NCBI RefSeq assembly: GCF_900114625.1
Contig: NZ_FOZL01000002.1
Location: 62,001-126,000, forward strand
Reading direction: 5' to 3'
Source: Granulicella pectinivorans
GTDB lineage: Bacteria > Acidobacteriota > Terriglobia > Terriglobales > Acidobacteriaceae
Length of the DNA stretch: 64,000 bases
Position numbers and translations under genes: made by a program. The notes beneath the pieces were generated by a model, which made no database searches, had not been told where the DNA came from, and saw nothing but the letters and a program-made list of their open reading frames with translations. Positions 1 through 7,250 of the stretch are shown in pieces; within the stretch, counting starts at the first letter, position 1, and the number at the start of each line of letters is the position of its first letter.

Positions 1-1905
1 CATGTGACCGGCACGGAGGGTGGACGGATTCCCGAGGCGGGGTGGTGGCCGGGGAATACGGTGCTGGTAGGCGTAGCGCAGAGCAGGACGGTGGAGTTTG
101 TGGCGAAGAATCCGGGGGACTGGATGCTGCACTGCCACCTGCCGCACCACATGATGAACCAAATGTCGTCGATTGCGGGAAAGATGACGCGCGGGGATGG
201 CATGGGCATGACGGATGGCGTGTCGAAGCAGGCGAACGATGTGCCGGGGTATCCGCAGGATGCGTTTATGGAAGGGCCGATGATGGCGATGGATGCGGCC
301 GTCGATATTCCGGAGAACCATGGGTTGAAGGCGGGCTGGAGCCAATACATGGCGGGGATGATGACGTTTGTGCGCGTGCTGCCGCCGGCGGAATACGATG
401 CGGTGATTGGGAAGATGAACGCCGCGAAGAGGGCGCGGGATCCGTACGCTTCGATCCTGGGAAAGATTGTTCCTGTTTTGGTGGCTTTTTTAATGGGCGG
501 GATGGCCTGGGGGCAGTCGATGCCCGGGATGGATATGTCCATGCCGATGACGCAGCATCAGCATATGCCGGGGATGGATATGTCGAAGCCCGCGGTGCAG
601 ACTGGTCCGCGGGTGCGGGATACGCAGGCTTTGCAGGAGCCGGAGAATCCGACGAAGCGGACGGGGGGGTCGGTCGCGGCGCCGGAGCTGCTGGGTGGGC
701 TTGAGAGGCGGCCTGCGCTTTTCCTGGAGGACTTTCTGGCCATGGCGGAGAAGCAGAACCCCACGATCTCCCAGGCACAGACGATGGTCAAAGGCGCGGC
801 GGCGCGGGCTTTGCAGGCGGGACTGTATCCGAATCCGAGCGTGGGGTATCAGGGAGAGCAGATTCGCGGAGGAACGTATGGGGGCGGCGAGCAGGGAGGG
901 TATGTCGAGCAGGAGATTGTGATGGGGGGCAAGCTTGGGCTGCGACGCGATGTGTACCGGCAGCAGGGCAAGGCGGATGCGATTGGCGTGGAGGAGCAGA
1001 GGGCTCGGGTGAAGAACGATGTGACGCGAGCGTTCTACGCGGCGCTGGTGGCGCAGGCGGTGGTAGAGGTGAGGAAGCAGATGGCAGGGGTGGCGCTGGA
1101 TGCGGTCGAGACGGTGCATCAGCTTGCGAATGTGGGACAGGCGGATGCTCCGGACATTCTGCAGACGGAGGTGGAAGCCGAACAGGCGAAGGTTGATTTC
1201 GTGGCCGCGCAGAGGAGATACCTCGAGGAGTTTGCGGTGCTGGCTGCGGTGTCGGGACGGCAGGATCTGGGCGTGAGTCGTGTGGCTGGGGATCTGGAGG
1301 CGCTGCCTGAGATGGATGCGGAGAAGATGGCGGCATCGATTGGCGACAGCAACCCGATGGTGAAGCGTCTGGAGCAACAGGTTGGGGTGAGCGAGGCGCA
1401 GTTGCGTGCGGCGCAGCGCGAGGTGATTCCGAATGTCGTCGTGCGGGCGGGAGAGCAGTACAACTTTGAACATGTGACCGACTTCCCTGCCCGGGCTGCA
1501 GGACCACAGAGCTTCGCGAGTGCCTCGGTGACACTGCCAGTGTGGAACCGGAACCAGGGCTCCGTCGCGGCCAATGAAGCGGAGGTGGAAAGGGCGAGGC
1601 AGGAGGTGGTTCGGGCAAGGCTGGCGTTGCGGCAGAAGGCAGAGCCGGTGGCGCAGGCCTATCTTGCGGCGCGGTTTGCAGCGGACCGGTACAAGACGGA
1701 GATGCTGCCCAGAGCACAGAGGGCGTATGAGCTGTACAAGGTGAAGTACGACGCGATGGCGCTGCCGTATCCGCAGGTTCTGCATTCGCAACTGAATTTG
1801 CTACAAATGCAGATTGGGTATCTGACGACACTTGGCGATGCGTGGCAGAGTGGGGTCGACCTGCAATACGGCGTTCTGCACGGAGGGCTGGAGATGCCCC
1901 GTTAG
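1..1905 (+). CDS. Multicopper oxidase C-terminus read through in frame into a TolC-family outer-membrane efflux protein (5' truncated)
   Basis: The reading frame is open at the window edge. The first ~135 residues are the last cupredoxin domain of a multicopper oxidase, with the type-1 copper motif HCHLPHHMMNQM near residue 44. Without a stop the frame continues into MNAAKRARD at 415, a hydrophobic signal-like stretch (VPVLVAFLMGG), a Met/His-rich copper-type segment (GMDMS repeats) and ~400 residues of TolC/CusC coiled-coil architecture. Relatives normally have two genes, so this is either a true fusion or a lost stop codon. ATG 415 could be an internal start but lacks a clear ribosome-binding site. 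Likely role: periplasmic copper oxidation plus copper efflux. Confidence 0.8.
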   Translation, partial: HVTGTEGGRIPEAGWWPGNTVLVGVAQSRTVEFVAKNPGDWMLHCHLPHHMMNQMSSIAGKMTRGDGMGMTDGVSKQANDVPGYPQDAFMEGPMMAMDAAVDIPENHGLKAGWSQYMAGMMTFVRVLPPAEYDAVIGKMNAAKRARDPYASILGKIVPVLVAFLMGGMAWGQSMPGMDMSMPMTQHQHMPGMDMSKPAVQTGPRVRDTQALQEPENPTKRTGGSVAAPELLGGLERRPALFLEDFLAMAEKQNPTISQAQTMVKGAAARALQAGLYPNPSVGYQGEQIRGGTYGGGEQGGYVEQEIVMGGKLGLRRDVYRQQGKADAIGVEEQRARVKNDVTRAFYAALVAQAVVEVRKQMAGVALDAVETVHQLANVGQADAPDILQTEVEAEQAKVDFVAAQRRYLEEFAVLAAVSGRQDLGVSRVAGDLEALPEMDAEKMAASIGDSNPMVKRLEQQVGVSEAQLRAAQREVIPNVVVRAGEQYNFEHVTDFPARAAGPQSFASASVTLPVWNRNQGSVAANEAEVERARQEVVRARLALRQKAEPVAQAYLAARFAADRYKTEMLPRAQRAYELYKVKYDAMALPYPQVLHSQLNLLQMQIGYLTTLGDAWQSGVDLQYGVLHGGLEMPR

Positions 1906-1929
1906 CAGGGGATGTCGCTGCGCTTCGGG

Positions 1930-2445
1930 TCAATGCCCGGGGAGAAGACGATAGGGGGTCTCAAAGCGGCCGATCTGCATCACGGAACGCTCGTTCGGCG
2001 GCCAGATGCGGAAGGTTTCGACACGCATTCCGGGCTTCATGGGATGCGCCAGCGCAGAGCCCTCTTCCGCCCCTGTCGACGCGTCGTAGAGATGCAGCTC
2101 GAGGCCCGTTGCGACTCGATTCCAGCCGAAGACGTATCTTCCTGGACCCAGCGTGACTTCATCGATCTGGATCGCATGCTGCACAAGAAGGTAGTGCGAG
2201 TATTTGCCTTCGGCGGAGTAGCCCGCGGTGATGAGCACCACCGCAGCAATGACTTGCCCGCGAGCATCGATGATCCCCGAGGCCGTTCGCATCTCGGTCT
2301 CGATGCGCTCTTTTACGACCGGCGCCCGAGAGGGGAGCACCTGCTCCAACTCGGGCATTGTGGCCGCGCGCCAGCCCTGAGCCAGCAGAGGCGAGGCTGT
2401 GAGAAGAAGCGCAACGAGGCAGATCCATCGACGAAGAGCGATCAT
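1930..2445 (-). CDS. Small secreted protein of unknown function downstream of a response regulator
   Basis: This 171-residue protein has a clear signal peptide (MIALRRWICLVALLLTASP, cleavage after LLAQ). I do not recognise the mature family. It has a regular beta-rich pattern (GPGRYVFGWNRV, ELHLYDAS) and no cysteines after the signal. The ATG overlaps the TGA of the upstream NarL-type regulator as ATGA, so the two are probably translationally coupled. The secreted hypothetical at 27730-28248 shares features such as LGPGAYGCGF and lists of physical descriptors, so the two may be distant paralogues. It converges with the copper gene on the plus strand, whose end is only 24 nt away. Confidence 0.7.
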   Translation of the reverse strand: MIALRRWICLVALLLTASPLLAQGWRAATMPELEQVLPSRAPVVKERIETEMRTASGIIDARGQVIAAVVLITAGYSAEGKYSHYLLVQHAIQIDEVTLGPGRYVFGWNRVATGLELHLYDASTGAEEGSALAHPMKPGMRVETFRIWPPNERSVMQIGRFETPYRLLPGH

Positions 2446-3068
2446 GGGAGATGGACGATCCCCCTCTGCAACGCGAGCGTTGCCGCATGCGTGCGGTCCG
2501 CGACGCCCAGCTTGCTGAGCAGGCTGTTGACGTGTGACTTGACGGTCGTCTCGGAGATTTTGAGGTCCGCCGCTATCTCCTTGTTGGCCCGGCCCGCGAC
2601 GATTCTTTCGAGCACGCGCAGCTCGCGCGCCGTGAGGTCCTGCCATGCCATGCGTTCGGCGAGCTTCTCCGCGATCTGCGCGGGAATGCGTGTGCGGCCC
2701 GCGTCGACCGCATGGATGGTCGAGAGGAGCTCTTCGGTCGTCATCCCTTTCAGGAGATAAGCCTTCGCCCCCGCCTGCAGGGAGCGGTAGATGTCTTCGT
2801 CGCCATCGAAGGTTGTGAGGACAATGATGCGTGCCGCCGGGGTATCCTTGCGGATCTGGGCGATGGCCTCGACGCCGCCCATCTTTGGCAGACGAAGATC
2901 CATGAGGGTAATGTCCGGCTTCAGGGTGCCGAACAGCGCGACGGCTTCCATGCCATCGCTGGCCTCGCCGACCACCTCGACGGTGGGGATCGTCGACAGC
3001 AGGGCGACCAGGCCCTTGCGTACGACGTGGTGGTCATCGACCACCAGAATGCGAACTCGTCTCTCCAC
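2442..3068 (-). CDS. NarL/FixJ-type response regulator (orphan)
   Basis: A 208-residue two-domain regulator. The receiver domain (residues ~5-120) starts RILVVDDHHVVRKGL and has the phospho-acceptor Asp57 in DITLMDLRLP and a switch lysine in YLLKGM. The LuxR-type helix-turn-helix (residues ~145-205) reads LTARELRVLERIVAGRANKEIA and ISETTVKSHVNSLLSKLGV. I chose the GTG at 3068 because GAGG lies 9 nt upstream and the receiver fold starts right after it; the open frame extends to 3227 without family similarity. No histidine kinase is adjacent. The gene is divergent from the pentaheme cytochrome gene, which makes that promoter its most obvious target (inference). Confidence 0.88.
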   Translation of the reverse strand: MERRVRILVVDDHHVVRKGLVALLSTIPTVEVVGEASDGMEAVALFGTLKPDITLMDLRLPKMGGVEAIAQIRKDTPAARIIVLTTFDGDEDIYRSLQAGAKAYLLKGMTTEELLSTIHAVDAGRTRIPAQIAEKLAERMAWQDLTARELRVLERIVAGRANKEIAADLKISETTVKSHVNSLLSKLGVADRTHAATLALQRGIVHLP

Positions 3069-3185
3069 GCTTCGCGTCCTCTTCTTCCGCGTGTGAAAAG
3101 TATAAGCCGGTCGGACAAAGATCATCCAAAAGGTGGAGACGCGCCTCGTCCCATATTGTCCTTTCCCATGCTGCCTCTGTTTCGC

Positions 3186-3207
3186 TATGATTCGGTTCGA
3201 CGAACCG
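3186..3207 (+). promoter_or_regulatory. Putative promoter and operator palindrome of the pentaheme cytochrome gene
   Basis: TATGAT at 3186-3191 resembles a -10 hexamer 38 nt before the cytochrome ATG. Directly after it, 3193-3207 is a perfect inverted repeat CGGTTCG-A-CGAACCG, placed where a repressor would overlap the transcription start. No convincing -35 is present. The region is shared with the divergent response-regulator gene. Confidence 0.4.
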
Positions 3208-3229
3208 CTGCACGGAATACGACTCATTC

Positions 3230-5500
3230 ATGACGCAACGCCTCCTGAGAAACGCTCGCAAACGCTCCCTTCCCCTGGCTGCCTTCGCGAGCGTTCTTTT
3301 TTTGACGGGATTGCTTGCTTCCACGATGCCATTGCGCTTGGTGGTTGCAAGCTCCGAGGCGGATGAGGCTGCAGCGGCCCGCAAGGCCTACAACGACAAG
3401 GTGAATGAGAAGTACAACGACCACTTCAGCAAGGATGCCCATTTCCTGCCTTCGCTGATGACGACCGATACCGGCGAGTTTATCGACCCGAAGACCTTTC
3501 CCACGGCGCAGTACTGTGGGCATTGCCACCAGGAGGCGCACAGCCAGTGGCGACAATCCGCGCACTCGAACTCCAACCGCGCGCCGTGGTATCTGCGCAA
3601 CGTCAACCTGCTGACGGACCAGAAGGGCGTCGAATATACGCGGCACTGCGAAGGCTGCCATGATCCCGTGGCGATGGTGGCGGGGAATCTGACGCAGGGT
3701 TCCACGAAGCGGCGGCCGTTCGATGCCGACGGGGTGACCTGTGCGGTGTGCCATGCGATCCAGAAGGTCGACACGCGCGGCACGGGATCGTATGTGCTGG
3801 GAACGCCCGCCGTGCTGGTCGATGAGAACGGCAACGGCATCGCGCGGCCGGTCACGGATGGTGAGATCCTTGCGCACCTCGACCGGCATTCCGCGGCGGT
3901 CATGAAGCCGTTCTACAAGTCGTCGGAGTTTTGCGCTAGCTGCCACAAGGCCGCGCTGCCAAAGCAATTGAACGACTACAAGTGGCAGCGCGCGATCTTC
4001 CTCTACGACGAGTGGCAGAACTCTTCCTTTGCGAAGCAGTCGCCACTTCCCTTCTATGTCAAGGATTCGGTCTCCACCTGCGAGACATGCCACATGCCGC
4101 GCGAGGCGATCACGCTGCGGGACCCAGGCGCGAAGCACGGCCAACTGGCCTCGCATCGCTGGCTGGGGGCCAACACCATCATCCCGAAGTTCTACGGGTT
4201 CGATGAACAGGCCGAACGCATCGTGAAGTTTCTTCAGGCAAGCGTCTTCAACGTGGATCTCTTCGCAATCGAGCATGCCAACTCCACCATCTCCGCACCG
4301 CTTGGCCTTGTATCTTATACCGTCGCTCCCGGTGAGCTGCTGACTGCCGACGTCGTCATCCAGAACAAGGGCATTGCGCACTCGCATGTTCCTGAGCAGC
4401 GCGATATGTACGAGTCGTGGGTGGACTTTACCGTGAAGGATGCGAGCGGCAAGACGCTGTTCGAGAGCGGATTCCTGAAGCCTGGTGGCGATCTCGACGA
4501 GCGTGCCCACTCGTTCACCAACCGGCTCATCAGCGCGAGCGGAACGCTGAACGCCGACCACGAGGTGTGGCAGACCAAGATCGTCGCCTACAACAACACC
4601 ATACAGTCAGGACGCTCGCAGCTTGTGCGGTACTCCTTCCACATGCCTGCTGCCTCTGGCCCTGTGACTTTGACGGCTACGGTGAAGTACAGGCGCTTCA
4701 ATCAGCACTTCATCGACTTCGGGATGAACCTCTCCGGCAGCAAGCATTATGAGGAGCCCATCATCGATATGGTCTCGGCCTCGCGCGTTGTGGAGGTTGG
4801 AGAGAACAAGCCGGTCGCGCCCACACCCGCCGAGAACGCGACCTGGATGCGCTGGAACAACTACGGCATCGCCCTGCTGGACGCGCAGCAGTATGCGGCA
4901 TCGGTCGATGCCTTCGCCCATGTCGCGAAGCTGCGTCCCGACTACGCCGATGCCTACACGAACCAGGCCATCGTGGAGATTCAGTGGGAGCGCTACAACG
5001 ATGCGAGGCCTCATCTAGCGCAGGCCCTGCAGTTGTCGCCCGGCAACTCACGCGCCCTCTACTACCGTGCCCTTGTGGAACGCAACGGCGGCGAACTCGA
5101 TGCGGCGGTGACCGATCTCATCGCCGTCACCAAAGCCTTCCCACGCTCCCGCGACGCGCATCGCGAGCTTGGCTTCTCCTACTACCAGCAGCACAAGTAT
5201 GCGCAGGCCAGGGACGAATACGAGATCGTGCAAGACATCGATCCCGATGACCTTGCAGCGCACTATCTACTGGCTATCCTCTACCGCCGTCTCGGTCTCA
5301 AGGACAAAGCAGCCGAGCAGTCCGCGAGCTTCGCCGACCAGAAGGACGATCCCAGCGCCAACCGCTTTGCACTCGACTATCTGCGTACCCACAGCGATGT
5401 GGCCAGCGAGAGCGTCGTCTGGCACACGCATGAGCTGGATGCCCCGGCGCATCGCATCGATGGTCCGCTTCCCACGAGCTTCAGCGCTACCCAGAACTAG
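3230..5500 (+). CDS. Secreted pentaheme c-type cytochrome with C-terminal TPR domain
   Basis: 756 residues with an N-terminal signal sequence (AAFASVLFLTGLLAS). Five CxxCH haem c sites are visible at Cys96, 140, 171, 235 and 284 (CGHCH, CEGCH, CAVCH, CASCH, CETCH), in a cytochrome c554-like arrangement. A beta-sandwich-like middle part (~310-510) follows, then about five TPR units (~520-690, for example YADAYTNQAIVEIQWERY and SRALYYRALVERNGG). The protein is presumably periplasmic or surface-bound and moves electrons, with the TPR part docking a partner. The small cytochrome gene follows 13 nt downstream. Substrate or electron acceptor is unknown. Confidence 0.88.
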   Translation: MTQRLLRNARKRSLPLAAFASVLFLTGLLASTMPLRLVVASSEADEAAAARKAYNDKVNEKYNDHFSKDAHFLPSLMTTDTGEFIDPKTFPTAQYCGHCHQEAHSQWRQSAHSNSNRAPWYLRNVNLLTDQKGVEYTRHCEGCHDPVAMVAGNLTQGSTKRRPFDADGVTCAVCHAIQKVDTRGTGSYVLGTPAVLVDENGNGIARPVTDGEILAHLDRHSAAVMKPFYKSSEFCASCHKAALPKQLNDYKWQRAIFLYDEWQNSSFAKQSPLPFYVKDSVSTCETCHMPREAITLRDPGAKHGQLASHRWLGANTIIPKFYGFDEQAERIVKFLQASVFNVDLFAIEHANSTISAPLGLVSYTVAPGELLTADVVIQNKGIAHSHVPEQRDMYESWVDFTVKDASGKTLFESGFLKPGGDLDERAHSFTNRLISASGTLNADHEVWQTKIVAYNNTIQSGRSQLVRYSFHMPAASGPVTLTATVKYRRFNQHFIDFGMNLSGSKHYEEPIIDMVSASRVVEVGENKPVAPTPAENATWMRWNNYGIALLDAQQYAASVDAFAHVAKLRPDYADAYTNQAIVEIQWERYNDARPHLAQALQLSPGNSRALYYRALVERNGGELDAAVTDLIAVTKAFPRSRDAHRELGFSYYQQHKYAQARDEYEIVQDIDPDDLAAHYLLAILYRRLGLKDKAAEQSASFADQKDDPSANRFALDYLRTHSDVASESVVWHTHELDAPAHRIDGPLPTSFSATQN

Positions 5501-5513
5501 AGCCGATGCGACA

Positions 5514-5858
5514 ATGTCCTCAGTGAATCGTAGCCTCCTCACTCTCGTTCTCACATGTGCCGCGCTCCACTCGGGCATGGCACAGCAGCCCTCGCCTCTC
5601 TCCGGTGCGACGCTCTTCCATGAGAAGGGCTGCGAGCACTGTCATGGCGCCAACTTCGCCGGCATCCCCGACAAGGGTCCGTCACTGCTCACGGTCGGCA
5701 AACGTCTGAAGAAAGACGCTATCGCCAGACAGATTCACGACGGCGGGCAGGAGATGCCGTCCTTTGGGGATGTTCTGCAACCGGACGAGATATCCGCTCT
5801 TGTGGACATGCTCCACAACAAGAAAAAGGCTCCCAAAGAGGTTCAAGCGAGTCGATAG
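5514..5858 (+). CDS. Small monohaem cytochrome c
   Basis: 114 residues with a signal peptide (LLTLVLTCAALHSGMAQ) and one class-I cytochrome c domain. The haem site is CEHCH in GATLFHEKGCEHCHGANF, and the distal Met is likely in QEMPSFGDVLQPDEI. The ATG at 5514 lies 13 nt after the pentaheme gene stop, so the two are co-transcribed, and this protein is a plausible electron shuttle for the larger cytochrome. A strong hairpin follows the stop codon. Confidence 0.87.
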   Translation: MSSVNRSLLTLVLTCAALHSGMAQQPSPLSGATLFHEKGCEHCHGANFAGIPDKGPSLLTVGKRLKKDAIARQIHDGGQEMPSFGDVLQPDEISALVDMLHNKKKAPKEVQASR

Positions 5859-5877
5859 GCGCATGCTGCAAACAGTT

Positions 5878-5923
5878 GAGCCGCCCTCGTTGATGGCTGT
5901 TCCACCATCAACGAGGGCGGCTC
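5878..5923. terminator. Strong hairpin between convergent genes (bidirectional terminator)
   Basis: A perfect 19-bp inverted repeat, gagccgccctcgttgatgg (5878-5896) with its complement at 5905-5923 and an 8-nt loop. It lies between the end of the cytochrome operon on the plus strand and the end of alaC on the minus strand. It has no long T-run. Confidence 0.75.
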
Positions 5924-5947
5924 GATTAAGCCAGGAAAACGTGAGGC

Positions 5948-7123
5948 CTAGCCCGCCTTGAACATCTGCTTGATGCCGCGCAGCGCCTGTCGTGTACGTT
6001 CTTCGTTCTCGATCAGCGAGAAGCGGATGTAGTTGTCGCCATGCTCGCCGAAGCCGACGCCGGGACTCACGGCAACCTTCGCTTCGTGCAGAAGCTTCTT
6101 CGAAAACTCCAGCGACTTCATGCCGAACTGCTCCGGAATCTTCGCCCACGCGAACATCGTTGCCTTGGGCAGATCGACCGGCCAACCAAGCTTGTTCAGG
6201 CCTGGGACAAGCACGTCGCGCCGTGCCTTGTAGATGCCGGTGATCTCCGCCACACAGTCCTGCGGCCCTTCGAGCGCCGCGATCGCCGCCACCTGAATGG
6301 GGGTGAACGTGCCGTAGTCGAAGTAGCTCTTGATGCGCCCAAGCGCGCCCACCAGCTTCGTCGAACCGACCATGAAGCCCACACGCCAGCCCGGCATGTT
6401 GTAGCTCTTCGAGAGCGTGAAGAACTCGACCGCGATCTCCTTTGCGCCCGGCACCTGCATCAGGCTTGGCGCACGGTATCCATCGAAGGTGAGGTCCGCA
6501 TAGGCGAGGTCATGCACGATGTAGATGCCAAGCTCCGTACACAGGGGGACGAGGCGCTCGAAGAAGGAGAGGTCGACACATGCCGCGGTCGGATTCGCCG
6601 GGAAGTTCAGGATGAGGATCTTGGGGCGCGGCTCCATGCGCGGAAGCTCATACTCCAGCTTCGCGATCAGCGCATCCTGATCGGGCTCGAGTTCAATGCT
6701 CTGCACGCGCGAGCCCGCGATGACGGGTCCGAAGATGTGGATCGGATAGCTCGGGTTCGGCACCGCAACGGTATCCTCATCGTCCAGCAGCGCGAGGCAG
6801 AGATGCGCGATGCCCTCCTTGGAACCGATCGTCACGATCGCTTCCGTATCGGGGTTCAGGTCGACATCGTAGCGCCGCTTGTACCAGCCGCAGATGGCCT
6901 TGCGCAGACGAGGGATGCCCTTCGAGAGCGAGTAGCGATGCGTCGTGGTGCGTTGCGCTGCTTCGATCAGCTTATCGACGATATGCTTCGGCGTAGCCCC
7001 ATCGGGGTTCCCCATCCCGAAGTCGATGATATCTTCGCCACGCTTACGCGCCGCAGCCTTGAGCTCGCCGGTGATGTTGAACACATAGGCGGGTAGCCTG
7101 CTCAGCCTTCTAAACTCTTCCAT
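5948..7123 (-). CDS. alaC: Alanine transaminase, AlaC/YfdZ type
   Basis: 391 residues, the full length of a class-I PLP aminotransferase. It matches E. coli AlaC closely in motifs I can recall: LPAYVFNITGELK, DIIDFGMGNPDGATP, TIGSKEGIAHL, VPNPSYPIHI and the PLP-lysine segment FFTLSKSYNMPGW (Lys239). The reaction is transfer of the amino group between glutamate and pyruvate to make alanine, in the cytoplasm. AAGGA sits 5-6 nt before the ATG. The tRNA-Leu gene ends only 20 nt upstream on the same strand, so alaC may be transcribed from the tRNA or slt promoter. Confidence 0.93.
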   Translation of the reverse strand: MEEFRRLSRLPAYVFNITGELKAAARKRGEDIIDFGMGNPDGATPKHIVDKLIEAAQRTTTHRYSLSKGIPRLRKAICGWYKRRYDVDLNPDTEAIVTIGSKEGIAHLCLALLDDEDTVAVPNPSYPIHIFGPVIAGSRVQSIELEPDQDALIAKLEYELPRMEPRPKILILNFPANPTAACVDLSFFERLVPLCTELGIYIVHDLAYADLTFDGYRAPSLMQVPGAKEIAVEFFTLSKSYNMPGWRVGFMVGSTKLVGALGRIKSYFDYGTFTPIQVAAIAALEGPQDCVAEITGIYKARRDVLVPGLNKLGWPVDLPKATMFAWAKIPEQFGMKSLEFSKKLLHEAKVAVSPGVGFGEHGDNYIRFSLIENEERTRQALRGIKQMFKAG

Positions 7124-7143
7124 GTCTTCCTTCTTTACGAAGT

Positions 7144-7232
7144 TGGTGCCCGAGGGGGGACTTGAACCCCCACACCCACTGAAGGGCTACGGATTTTAAG
7201 TCCGCTGTGTCTGCCGATTTCACCACTCGGGC
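7144..7232 (-). tRNA. tRNA-Leu (anticodon UAA)
   Basis: An 89-nt class-II tRNA. The acceptor stem GCCCGAG pairs with CTCGGGC, followed by A and an encoded CCA. The anticodon loop is CTTAAAA, giving UAA. There is a long variable arm typical of tRNA-Leu, and the T-arm contains GGTTCAAGTCC. It lies 18 nt after the slt stop and 20 nt before alaC. A TAGACT hexamer at 7242-7247 could serve as its own -10. Confidence 0.95.
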
Positions 7233-7250
7233 GGTGTCTTCAGTCTACCG

